From: Cytophagaceae bacterium
GTDB lineage: Bacteria > Bacteroidota > Bacteroidia > Cytophagales > Spirosomataceae
Direction of reading: 5' to 3'
DNA: 8,426 bases
Assembly (NCBI GenBank): GCA_947461155.1
Contig: CANHKE010000040.1
Location: 1-8,426 of the forward strand
Below the pieces are notes generated by a model, which saw only the letters and a list, made by a program, of their open reading frames with translations, ran no database searches and was not told the DNA's origin. A program made the position numbers and the translations under genes. Positions 1 to 8,000 of this stretch are shown piece by piece. How positions within the stretch are numbered: position 1 is the stretch's first letter; each line of letters opens with the position of its first letter.

Positions 1-439
1 CTACTTTGGAGATGGCGGTGGGAATAAAGAAATTCCGAATCTGCAGGTTGTTGGCCGAGGCAATGTCCGAAGGGTACTTCTCCTTCACGCGTTCCATATT
101 AATGACCATGTTCGACTGTCCCGCGCACAGCCAAACATCTCCGAAAAGCACGTCTTCTAAGCTAATTTCATTTTTACCGGAAAGCTTAATTGTATGGGGC
201 CCACCGGCTGGATAAGCGGGTAGCTGAGCTAGCCAATTGCCTTGTTTGTCGGCCCGTGTCCGGATTATTTTTGTACCTAGCTGAATCCGAATTTTCTCAC
301 CTGGGCTGGCCCAACCCCAGAGTTTGGTTGCTTGATCACGTTGCAGGACCATGCCGTTGCTGACAAGGGAGGGGAGTTTGATTTGTGAAATGGAATAGAA
401 TGAAATCAGAATAAACGCAAGGGTAAGTTTCGTTTTCAT
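1..439 (-). CDS. Sialate O-acetylesterase-like SGNH/SASA-domain esterase, 3' end cut by window edge
   Basis: Only the first 146 residues are in the window; the frame is open to position 1, so the C-terminal part is missing. The start ATG is at 439-437. Residues 1-18 form a signal peptide (KTK, then a hydrophobic stretch ending SIS before Gln19), so the product is exported to the periplasm or beyond. The mature start (LPSLVSNGMVLQRD, residues 22-35), the WGWASPGE segment (41-48) and especially GDVWLCAGQSNM (100-111) are hallmarks of the sialate O-acetylesterase family (SASA, formerly DUF303). Ser109 in GQSNM is the expected catalytic nucleophile; the Asp/His part of the catalytic site lies outside the window. 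Family members remove O-acetyl groups from sialic acids or, in many environmental Bacteroidota, from plant polysaccharides such as xylan or pectin; the substrate here is unknown. Its ATG follows the stop of the MarR gene by 3 bp, suggesting a shared transcript. Family call firm, substrate not. Confidence 0.93.
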   Translation of the reverse strand, partial: MKTKLTLAFILISFYSISQIKLPSLVSNGMVLQRDQATKLWGWASPGEKIRIQLGTKIIRTRADKQGNWLAQLPAYPAGGPHTIKLSGKNEISLEDVLFGDVWLCAGQSNMVINMERVKEKYPSDIASANNLQIRNFFIPTAISKV

Positions 440-442
440 TGC

Positions 443-913
443 TTACAGTTTAGAGCTTAGAATGGAGTCATTTATAGGCAGCTGGCCTTCGTATTGGTCG
501 ACAATTTCGGTGAGTATTTCTTTTAAAAGTTCTAACCGCTTTTGCCCGATGACCTGTGAAAAATTGGCATCTACGGTTTCCCGACTTTCCTTAAGTGCGC
601 CGATGAATTGTTTGCCTTTCTCCGTAGTGAATAAAAGACTGGCTCGGTGGTCATGAGGGTGTTCTTGGGCGATTAAATAGCCTTCAGCGGTTAACTCTTT
701 CACCAACTTACTCATGGCTTGTTTGGAGACTTTGGCTTTTTTGGCCAGGTCCACGGTCATCGAACCGTTGGGCGCTAAGTTCATGAGCACCATGATGTGG
801 CCGATTTTGAAGTTGTGGTAACCTAAATTCGCCAAATAGGCACTATTCATCGCTTTGATGATGCGATAAGACTTGACGAATAGGCGAGAAAGGAAAATCT
901 GATCTTCGGCCAT
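443..913 (-). CDS. MarR-family winged-helix transcriptional regulator
   Basis: A 156-residue protein of typical MarR size. The central region is a winged helix-turn-helix: residues 37-50 (KIGHIMVLMNLAPN) lead into the helix-turn-helix at about 52-75 (MTVDLAKKAKVSKQAMSKLV), and the wing follows at about 80-98 with HPHDHRASLLFTTEKG, the family's D-x-R wing signature with Asp88 and Arg90. The flanking helices at 5-30 and 100-145 fit the usual dimerisation domain. MarR proteins bind palindromic operators as dimers and generally leave DNA when they bind phenolic or lipophilic ligands. It is divergent from an EmrAB-TolC-like efflux operon, the classic arrangement for a local repressor of that pump and of itself. 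The start at 913 is supported by a TTG-N20-TACATTTG promoter just upstream. The downstream esterase gene begins 3 bp after its stop. Regulatory target and ligand are inferred. Confidence 0.95.
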   Translation of the reverse strand: MAEDQIFLSRLFVKSYRIIKAMNSAYLANLGYHNFKIGHIMVLMNLAPNGSMTVDLAKKAKVSKQAMSKLVKELTAEGYLIAQEHPHDHRASLLFTTEKGKQFIGALKESRETVDANFSQVIGQKRLELLKEILTEIVDQYEGQLPINDSILSSKL

Positions 914-929
914 GTGAAGGAATTTTTAT

Positions 930-960
930 CAAATGTATAACATTTAAACAAACTAGTCAA
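930..960 (-). promoter_or_regulatory. Bacteroidota-type promoter for the marR-esterase transcript
   Basis: Read on the minus strand, the -33 element TTG (960-958) is followed by a 20-nt spacer and the -7 element TACATTTG (937-930), an exact match to the Bacteroidota TAnnTTTG consensus at a normal spacing. Transcription would begin at about 923-926, leaving a leader of only about 10-13 nt before the marR ATG at 913. No promoter was recognised between marR and the esterase gene. The -33 element lies inside the palindrome at 955-971, which suggests autorepression. Confidence 0.72.
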
Positions 961-971
961 CTAACTTGACT
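955..971. promoter_or_regulatory. Candidate MarR operator palindrome
   Basis: AGTCAACTAACTTGACT has 6-bp arms (AGTCAA / TTGACT) that are exact inverted repeats. Within the 5-bp centre the T and A at 962 and 964 also pair, leaving one mismatched pair in 17 bp. That length and symmetry suit a MarR dimer site. It covers the -33 TTG of the marR promoter. A weak plus-strand -7-like octamer (TGACTTTG, 967-974, one mismatch from TAnnTTTG) overlaps its right edge, so a protein bound here could block transcription both ways. Assignment to this MarR protein is inferred from position. Confidence 0.6.
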
Positions 972-1000
972 TTGTAGTAAATTTTGGACTTCTTTGTAGT
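970..1000 (+). repeat. Pair of 9-bp direct repeats CTTTGTAGT
   Basis: CTTTGTAGT occurs exactly at 970-978 and again at 992-1000. The start-to-start distance is 22 bp, roughly two turns of B-DNA, so both copies face the same side of the helix. They lie between the main palindrome and the start of the efflux operon. Such phased repeats can be protein binding sites; which protein, if any, is unknown. Confidence 0.55.
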
Positions 1001-1001
1001 C
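987..1001. promoter_or_regulatory. Second, weaker dyad in the efflux operon leader
   Basis: GACTTCTTTGTAGTC has exact 4-bp outer arms (GACT / AGTC), one further inner pair (C992-G996) and two mismatched pairs. Its centre (994) is 31 bp, about three helical turns, from the centre of the stronger palindrome at 963. It lies 13 bp before the start of the membrane fusion protein gene. It could be a second regulator site or an incidental symmetry; the shared ACT...AGT character with the first site is the only support. Confidence 0.3.
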
Positions 1002-1014
1002 TAATAATTCTGAT

Positions 1015-2052
1015 ATGACAACTGAATCCAAACCAAAAAAGCATTTGCCCAAAATCATTTTAGCCATCGCCCTAGTCGTTGGCGGTTTTTTTGGCTTTCA
1101 AAAATACCGATATGCCACGACACACGAGGATACGGATAATGCGCAGGTTGAAGCGTATTTTATTCCTGTTTTGCCTCGCATGGGTGGTTTTGTGAAGGCC
1201 GTTCATGTGGCTGATTATGACCAAGTGAAGCAAGGACAATTGCTCGTGGAAATTGATACCGAGGAGGCGCAATTAGCTTTGCAGGAAATGGAAATTGATT
1301 TAGAGCAAGCGCAATCCGATGTGGAAAATGCGCAGGCGAACATCGCCAATTTGGTTAAAGGGATAGAGGCGCAGCAAAGCCAAGTACGTGCTGCGGAATT
1401 AACAAAGAATAAATCGGCTCGTGATTTAACGCGAAATAAGGAGTTGGAGAATGCCAAAGCGATCACCCACCAGCAATATGTCGATAGTCAAGATTTGGAC
1501 GATTTGGCAGCGGTCAAATGGCAGGGGGCGAAAGCGGATTTGATCAGCACGCAATCGAAGATGGCTATTTTACAAGCCAATTTACATAAGTCGCAGGCGA
1601 TCTTGCACTTGAAGCGGGTGAAGATAGACCAACAAAAATTACGGTTGACGTATGCCAAAATCGTTGCCCCGGCAGATGGAAAGATTGGTAAAAAGGCCGT
1701 TGAGCCAGGCCAATTTGTGCAAATTTCACAGCCATTGATGACGGTCATGAATGACACGAAATACTGGGTTGTTGCGAATTTTAAAGAGACGCAAGTAGAC
1801 GCATTGCGTGCTGGAATGGATGCGGAGATTAAAATGGATGCGTATCCGGATTTGAAAATTAAGGGGCGTATTTTATCTATTTCAGAGTCGACTGGTGCGA
1901 AAAACACCCTGTTGCCACCCGACAATTCTTCTGGAAATTTCGTGAAAGTAACGCAGCGCGTGCCAGTTAAAATTGAGATTTTAGAGGCGCAAAAATACCA
2001 AGCTATTTTACGTGCAGGTCTTTCGTTGGAAGTTTCGATTCCGTTAAAATAA
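1015..2052 (+). CDS. EmrA-like (HlyD-family) membrane fusion protein of a tripartite efflux pump
   Basis: This 345-residue protein is the periplasmic adaptor that links the inner-membrane pump encoded next to the outer-membrane channel. A short basic cytoplasmic tail (SKPKKH) precedes one membrane anchor at about residues 13-28. The first half of the lipoyl-like domain is at about 43-82 (DTDNAQVEAYF, PRMGGFV, QGQLLVEID). A long alanine-, glutamine- and glutamate-rich coiled coil runs from about 83 to 208. The second lipoyl half follows at 215-245 (IVAPADGKIGKKAVEPGQFV), then a beta-barrel opening with WVVANFKETQ (251-260), a segment characteristic of EmrA-type adaptors. Length is close to the usual for EmrA proteins. 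The start at 1015 places the basic tail and anchor correctly; no clear Shine-Dalgarno sequence precedes it. It is the first gene of the operon and divergent from marR. The exported compounds are not evident. Confidence 0.95.
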   Translation: MTTESKPKKHLPKIILAIALVVGGFFGFQKYRYATTHEDTDNAQVEAYFIPVLPRMGGFVKAVHVADYDQVKQGQLLVEIDTEEAQLALQEMEIDLEQAQSDVENAQANIANLVKGIEAQQSQVRAAELTKNKSARDLTRNKELENAKAITHQQYVDSQDLDDLAAVKWQGAKADLISTQSKMAILQANLHKSQAILHLKRVKIDQQKLRLTYAKIVAPADGKIGKKAVEPGQFVQISQPLMTVMNDTKYWVVANFKETQVDALRAGMDAEIKMDAYPDLKIKGRILSISESTGAKNTLLPPDNSSGNFVKVTQRVPVKIEILEAQKYQAILRAGLSLEVSIPLK

Positions 2053-2056
2053 GGGA

Positions 2057-3640
2057 ATGCAAAGACCACAGGGATTCGCGAAATTCATTATCGTCATCAC
2101 GACGATTACCGCTGCCATCATGGAGTTGCTGGACACGACCATTGTCAATGTGGCCCTCAACCAGATCGCGGGAAATCTCGGTGCGACGATTGAAGATATT
2201 GCGTGGATCATTACGAGTTATGCGATTGCCAATGTAATCATTATCCCAATGACTGGCTTTTTGGGCGAATATTTTGGTCGGAAAAACTATTATTTAGGAT
2301 CGATGATTCTATTTGGTATTGCGTCCTATTTCTGTGGGATGAGTGAGACACTATGGGAATTGGTGTTTTGGCGTTTTGTTCAGGGGATCGGTGGTGGAGC
2401 TCTTTTATCTACATCGCAGGCCATTTTATATGATGCGTTTGCGCCGGAAGATCGGGCGATTGCCGGGGGATTTTTTGGTATGGGAATTATCCTAGGACCT
2501 TCGTTGGGGCCGGTACTTGGCGGGTATATTGTGGACAATTTTACCTGGTCCGATATATTCATTGTGAACATTCCGATCTGTGTCATTGCGACACTGTTAA
2601 CACTTGTATTTATTGATCGAAAGGCCGGGGAGGGCGAAAATCGAAAGCACATTCAGATTGATTACCCAGGAATCGCGTTGTTGATTTTGGGGATTGGAAC
2701 GTTGCAGTTTATTTTGGAAAAGGGCGAATCGGAAAGTTGGTTCGAGTCGCGCACCATTAATCTGATGACGGGTTTGTGTGTGATTGGTTTGGGTGGATTT
2801 ATTTGGCGTGAGCTGACTACGGCCCAGCCGGTTGTGAACCTGAAGATATTTGGTAATCGGATTTTTGCCTTGAGTACCATGTTCAATATGGTGAGTGGTT
2901 TTGGCTTGTTTACCTCGGTGTTTGTATATCCGATTTTGGTCCAGCGTATCAATGGTTGGAGTGCGACAGAGACCGGACTTTCGCTCATGTATCCGACTTT
3001 CTTGGGGGTATTGTTATTTCCGATGATTGGTCGGTACCTATCCAAAGGAGGGAAACCAATTCCCCTTATGTCTATGGGGATTTTTATTTTCATTATCTAT
3101 GGGTTTATCGGAGGAAGTGTGACGACGGATATGGGGCGTTGGGAGTTTTTTCCGATGCAGATTGTGCGTGTTTTGGGTGTTGCGTTATTACAGATGCCGT
3201 TGCTGAATCAAGCGGTAGCAGGTTTGGAGCAAAAGGATTATCCGGCAGGTATTGCGCTGAGTAATATGATGCGTCAGTTAGGCGGTGCGTTTGGTATTGC
3301 GATGGCTAATAACTATGCCACGACGCGTTCGGGCCAACATCGTGTTGATTTATTAGCGAATCTTCAGCCTGAAAATCCGGCGTTGATCCAGCGGGTTCAA
3401 GGGATGGCGGCGAATATCGCGCAAAAAACGGGGGATGTGTACCATTCGACCGAGATGGCCTATCGGCAGTTAGACATGATGGTTAATCGTCAGGCTTACT
3501 TACTCGCTTATTTGGATACATTCCGATTGGTGTCTATTATTTTCATTGGGATTGCGCCATTTTTATTGCTGTTGCGCACACCCAAAAAGTCGGTAATTGA
3601 ATTAGAAAAAATTAAAAAAGCCACAGAAGAGGCTCATTAA
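2057..3640 (+). CDS. EmrB-like DHA2-family MFS drug efflux permease
   Basis: A 527-residue inner-membrane protein with about 14 hydrophobic segments, the layout of the 14-span DHA2 drug:H+ antiporters. Diagnostic motifs are in the right order: the TM1 motif MELLDTTIVNVAL (22-34, with Asp26), a motif A variant GFLGEYFGRKN (67-77, Glu where Asp is more usual), motif B with Arg106 in RFVQGIGGG (106-114), and the antiporter motif C GIILGPSLGPVLGG (143-156). A soluble periplasmic loop at about 430-480 before the last span (MAANIAQKTGDVYHSTEM) is typical of EmrB proteins. The tail is charged and lysine-rich. It should use the proton gradient to move lipophilic or phenolic compounds into the adaptor/channel complex. 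The gene starts 4 bp after the adaptor gene; the GGG just before the ATG is too close to be a normal ribosome binding site. Substrate range cannot be read from the sequence. Confidence 0.96.
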   Translation: MQRPQGFAKFIIVITTITAAIMELLDTTIVNVALNQIAGNLGATIEDIAWIITSYAIANVIIIPMTGFLGEYFGRKNYYLGSMILFGIASYFCGMSETLWELVFWRFVQGIGGGALLSTSQAILYDAFAPEDRAIAGGFFGMGIILGPSLGPVLGGYIVDNFTWSDIFIVNIPICVIATLLTLVFIDRKAGEGENRKHIQIDYPGIALLILGIGTLQFILEKGESESWFESRTINLMTGLCVIGLGGFIWRELTTAQPVVNLKIFGNRIFALSTMFNMVSGFGLFTSVFVYPILVQRINGWSATETGLSLMYPTFLGVLLFPMIGRYLSKGGKPIPLMSMGIFIFIIYGFIGGSVTTDMGRWEFFPMQIVRVLGVALLQMPLLNQAVAGLEQKDYPAGIALSNMMRQLGGAFGIAMANNYATTRSGQHRVDLLANLQPENPALIQRVQGMAANIAQKTGDVYHSTEMAYRQLDMMVNRQAYLLAYLDTFRLVSIIFIGIAPFLLLLRTPKKSVIELEKIKKATEEAH

Positions 3641-3644
3641 AAAT

Positions 3645-4937
3645 ATGAAAAAAGGGATTATTTATTTGTGTTTCATGCTGGGCGGGACGACTGTTTTTGC
3701 GCAAAGCAAGGGGCTTCCGGAGTTAATTCAGGGTATTTTACAGCATTCGCCGGCTTTGAAAGGTCAGCGTAATTTGATCAAAATGGGTCAAGTGCGGACA
3801 CAGATTCAGGAGTCATATGCCAAACCGGTGATCGGTGCGGAAGTGGGCGTAACACGCTTAGACCCAGTTTCGAAGGCGAGTTTTGCGATGGGTCCGGGCG
3901 CGCCTACGGTTTTGCAGTTTCAGCCCAACATGAATTACAATTCACAGTTTGTGGCGAATCATGTATTGTATGACTGGAAACGGAATACGATGGCGATTGA
4001 AAAGACGCGCTTGGAAACGCAATTGAGTGAGGCGCAAGTAGCCCAACAAGAATTCCTGATGGCTTATCAGGTAGCGAGTTTGGTCCAACAAATCGGTTAT
4101 AGTCGGAAGGCAATTGCCGTCCAAAAAGCACAGTTGGCCCGTTTGAATGATCATTTTAAAGTCATCCAAAAGCAGTTGGCCTTGGGAGAGGTGATTGAGT
4201 TTGAGCAGGTGAGCCAACAAGTTAAAATGGCGAATCAGGAGAGTAAGATTGTCGAGCTGGAGAATCAAGTAGCGCGTTTGGTGGATTATGTGAGTACGTT
4301 GTTGGGCGCAGATGCGGAAGCATATTTGCTTGCATCGATGGTGCCAGTTGCTGCAGCGGGTTCGGATCCGATGAATCCGGAGATTACATCTTTGAAGGCG
4401 CAGGAGGAGATTATTAAGAAGGATATTGAGTTGTCTAAAATGGCGAACACGCCTACGCTGGCCGGTTTTGCAAGTTTAGGCGTCAAGAATGGTTTTGTAC
4501 CGCGTTTGAATGGAGTGACGCCGCCCTTTTCAGATGACTTTAAATTGAATAGTATGTTGGGCGTTAAATTAAGCATTCCTATTTATTCCGGGAAGCGGGC
4601 GTCGTACCAAACGGAATTAGCAACGATTCAGCAGGAGCGAGTTGGTTTTCAATTGGCCGATGCGCAGGAAAAATTAGGTTCTGAGTTTCGCCAAGCGCGT
4701 TTAAATTTTGACAATTATGCGAAGAAATCGACTACGCAAAAGCAGGTTGTATCGCAGGCACAATATGCGCTGGAATTAGCGAATACACGGTTTAAACAAG
4801 GGTTGATTCGGCGGATTGAGTTAGAGCAATCGGAGTCGATCTTGGAAGAGGCGCAGTTGATGCAGGCACAATTTGACTACTTGGTTAGTTTGCAGCAATT
4901 AGAATTGTTGCGTATTACAGGCGTTAAGATCTGGTAG
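3645..4937 (+). CDS. TolC-like outer-membrane efflux channel protein
   Basis: A 430-residue protein with a signal peptide at residues 1-19 (MKKG, hydrophobic core, cleavage after VFA before Gln20). There is no lipobox; the only Cys nearby, Cys9, lies within the hydrophobic core, so it is not a NodT-type lipoprotein. Two outer-membrane efflux protein repeats (PF02321 type) span about 25-215 and 245-425. Each has a beta-strand segment followed by long helices: VLYDWKR (107-113) in the first, and LSIPIYSGKRASYQ (309-322) then LANTRFKQGLIRRIELEQSE (378-397) in the second. Three copies would form the duct through the outer membrane and periplasm. It begins 4 bp after the permease gene and closes the operon, supplying all three parts of the pump. 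The second repeat lacks the common Phe/Asn-Gly pattern and has Tyr-Ser-Gly-Lys instead, which is within family variation. Confidence 0.95.
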   Translation: MKKGIIYLCFMLGGTTVFAQSKGLPELIQGILQHSPALKGQRNLIKMGQVRTQIQESYAKPVIGAEVGVTRLDPVSKASFAMGPGAPTVLQFQPNMNYNSQFVANHVLYDWKRNTMAIEKTRLETQLSEAQVAQQEFLMAYQVASLVQQIGYSRKAIAVQKAQLARLNDHFKVIQKQLALGEVIEFEQVSQQVKMANQESKIVELENQVARLVDYVSTLLGADAEAYLLASMVPVAAAGSDPMNPEITSLKAQEEIIKKDIELSKMANTPTLAGFASLGVKNGFVPRLNGVTPPFSDDFKLNSMLGVKLSIPIYSGKRASYQTELATIQQERVGFQLADAQEKLGSEFRQARLNFDNYAKKSTTQKQVVSQAQYALELANTRFKQGLIRRIELEQSESILEEAQLMQAQFDYLVSLQQLELLRITGVKIW

Positions 4938-4980
4938 GCGAATATCAGTTTTTGTGCTTTTGAAGTGCATTTTTCTCGTT

Positions 4981-5013
4981 AGCTTTGGCAAACCTTCAAG
5001 GTTTGCCAAAGCT
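4981..5013. terminator. Perfect 16-bp-arm inverted repeat between convergent genes, putative bidirectional terminator
   Basis: The left arm AGCTTTGGCAAACCTT (4981-4996) is exactly the reverse complement of the right arm (4998-5013), around a single central C. As RNA it would fold into a stem of about 14-15 bp with a 3-5 nt loop on either strand. It lies 43 bp after the channel gene stop and 45 bp after the rhamnosidase stop, almost exactly mid-gap. There is no T tract right after it in either direction, so it is not a classic intrinsic terminator; it could be a processing/stability hairpin or a copy of a dispersed palindromic repeat. The rest of the 121-bp gap shows nothing else I can name. 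Confidence 0.55.
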
Positions 5014-5058
5014 CAAGCAAGAAGTCCCTTTTGGAGGAATAGCCAAAGACCACGGAGA

Positions 5059-8000
5059 TTACTCCACGACAAACGCGTATTTCCCACTCACCAATTCCTG
5101 CACAAATGCATCGCTCTTCGCGATCCAATGACGCGAACCTTCCGTAATTTTTGATCCGGGTTTCACCGCTAAAGTCATTTTCGACGTTGTGTTCGCCGGC
5201 ACCTCAAACGTATACACGGTGCGGCCGTTCTTCACTGACCAGCTACTTGAAATCTTCCCGTACATACTGGAGATATGCCCTTTGGCATGCGTCAAAACGC
5301 CGGTCGGATCCGGAACCGGACGCAAGTAAAAATGCTTAAATCCCGGGGTTGATTCATCTCGCTGGATGCCCAACGAATGATTGTACATCCAGCCGGCTAC
5401 CGCACCAAATGAATAGTGATTAAACGAATTCATGCTATTGTTTCCCCCAAATCCATTTTCCACCGTATACGAATTCAAACGCTCCCAAATCGTCGTCGCG
5501 CCATTCGCCACCGAATATAACCAAGATGGGTAGGTTTTTTGGGTCAACAAACGGTACGCCTCCACATGTTGGCCATTCGCCGATAATGCCTCACTGATGG
5601 AGGCGGTGCCGATGAATCCAGTCATCAACGAATACGCTGGCCGCGCCACACCGCCATCATCCGTATTCGAACGCTTCACCGTTTCCACTAACCCCGCTAC
5701 CGCGTAGGGTTTATTTGCCGCATCAAAAACACCTAATGCCAGCGGTATCGCATAAGATGCTTGCGTATCCACTACTTGACCTTTGTCGGTTTTCGCCGTC
5801 ACAGCAGCGGCATTTGGCGGCCCCATTGAAGCCGTTTTTATGCCTGATTTGACTGTTTTGTGTGAAATGGCATCCAGGTAAACGGAATTAAATAGTGCCT
5901 TTCGGGCGGCCGACTTCAGCGCATAAGCACCTGCATCTTGCGCGAATCCCAAAATCCCAGCCACCTTGACCATGATGTCATAATTATATGCCTGATAGCT
6001 CATCCAAAAGGCCGTATTGTCATTTTTATTCCCTTCCGGACTCAACCAATCACCGAGTGGGCCCTCATTCAAAATGCCTTCCGGACCCTGTTTACTTTCT
6101 AAAAATGCCACATATCGCTTCATCGCATCGTAATGTTCCGCAAGCAATGCTTTGTCCCCATACTGCTGATACGTCTCCCACGGAATCACAATCCCCGCGC
6201 TTCCCCAAAGCGTTCCACCAAATCCACCGCCCATCGGCGCCACATCCGTGAATCGCCCATCTGCCCGTTGGACATCCCGCATACCCTGCAAATGCCGGCG
6301 CAAGAAATTATTGACAGGCGCTAAATACGTCGCTGTTTTCGAGAAGACATTGATGTCGCCCGACCAGCCCATCCGTTCATTTCTGGCTGGGGTATCGGTG
6401 GGAATAGACAAGAAATTCCCGCGCATCGACCAGGTGATGTTGGTCCACAATTTATTCACCATCGGGTCCGAAGTCTCGTAAGATGAACTGATTTCGCTGA
6501 TTGATGACAGGACGATTCCGGCTACTTGCGGCAAGGCAGGTGCTTGATCGACTCCCGTAATTTCCAAATAGCGATAGCCATGAAAAGTAAAGCGCGGTTG
6601 GATATATTCATCACCACCTTTCAATACGTAAATATCTTGTGCCAAAGCGGCGCGAATATTTTCCAGCATAATCATCCCTTTTTGGCTGGCATATTCGGCC
6701 AAATCCGGATACAACATTTCTGCATAACGCAAGGTAATCACCTGACCAGCCTTGCCATTTGGAATGAAAATCTTCGGAAAGCCGACCATGTTTTGCCCCA
6801 TATCGTATACGAAAACGCCTTTGCGAGGCTCTTGCATGGATTGCGCTTGCAAAACGTTGCGAACTTGGACGTGGTTGTCGAGTTGGCCTACCAACTGCAT
6901 TTGGCTGTATTCGAGCGACTTATCTGTAAATGCGGTACCCGCTAGGCTAATGGCTGCAGCCGGTTTCCAGTTACGATCAAGAAACTCAGGAGTATTCCAA
7001 CCAACAATCGCGGCATCTTTTTGGGCATCATATACCTCCCCTTGGAAGAAACTTCCGATGCGAATGGGGCCGTCATGGAAGGTTTTCCAATTCGAAGGAT
7101 GGGTGTGAATGACCTGTTCGGAACCATCGGTATATTCAATGATCAATTGGGCCAAAAGCGATTGCCGATCCCCGAAATAATTCCAACTATCCCCACTATA
7201 TGTAATGTTACCGGACCACCAGCCTTCGCTCAACCAGGCGCCCCAGGCATTTTCGCCGGATTGCAAAAGAGATGTTACATCAAAACTTTGGTATTGATGT
7301 GTCTTATTGTATTGGGTCAAACCGGGGTTGAAATAGTCGTCGCCGACGCGTTTTCCATTCAGGTACAACTCATAAATTCCCCGGGCTGTGGCATATATTC
7401 GTGCCTTTTTGATAGCTTTTCCGGTCGTTGTAAATTGAGTTCGCAACATGGGTGCGGCGTTGCGGCTCGGATCCGCTACTGCGAAAGTTCCACTGATGCG
7501 AAATTTCTTTCCATCCCATCCCGGCCACAATTCCGGTTTTTCTGCTGCCGCAAATAGTGTGTTATTTGGTTGACGGAAATTCTTAATCTGAATATTGGAG
7601 AAAAAGGCGGTTTCGCCGGTCGGAACTTGAAAGCCGATTTCGGCCAACATCGGATAGGAGATGAAGTTGTTTCCCTTGCCTACCGGGTTCAGGTTAAATC
7701 CGGAAGGGGCATATGGACTCGCATTTTTGGGACTCGGATTCACTTTGTGTTCTTTGTCCACGTGATCAATATATAAATCGTATACCCCAAAATTACATTC
7801 GGCAAATACGGTATGCGGCTGATATCGATTGGCTTTTGATATGATATTGGACGGAATCGGAAAACGGAATAAAGGCTTGTTGGCCTCATCTGATGGATCA
7901 TAACCAGCCCGATACACATTGAAAAAAGCCTGCGTCGAATCGGCGATGTCCAATTCAAATCGGATATAGGCCTCATTTTTTGCGCTGGCAACTCCTTGAA

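Noticed and set aside
6..215. 69-codon plus-strand open frame at the left edge
   Set aside because: Antisense to the esterase gene across its conserved GQSNM motif; a shadow frame.
967..974. TGACTTTG as the -7 element of the efflux operon promoter
   Set aside because: One mismatch from TAnnTTTG and no proper TTG at the expected upstream distance (944-946 reads TTA). Another T-rich stretch, TAAATTTTG at 978-986, has the wrong internal spacing. The plus-strand promoter must be in this region but could not be fixed.
1488..2069. 193-codon minus-strand open frame opposite the adaptor gene
   Set aside because: It lies wholly antisense to a well-supported EmrA-like gene (apart from a few bases), matches no family I recognise, and has a composition typical of an antisense shadow.
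4958..4977. Weak hairpin plus T run after the channel gene as an intrinsic terminator
   Set aside because: TGC/GCA gives only a 3-bp stem before TTTTTC, with mismatches and no room for a stable loop; too weak to call.
4954..5154. 66-codon plus-strand open frame through the convergent gap
   Set aside because: It runs across the perfect inverted repeat and into the antisense of the rhamnosidase 3' end; no family resemblance and no start context.
7021..7557. 178-codon plus-strand open frame within the rhamnosidase gene
   Set aside because: Antisense to conserved GH78 domain sequence; no recognisable motif, proline- and cysteine-scattered composition, no promoter. Other open frames opposite this gene (for example 5988-6251 and 6526-6945) were dropped for the same reason.
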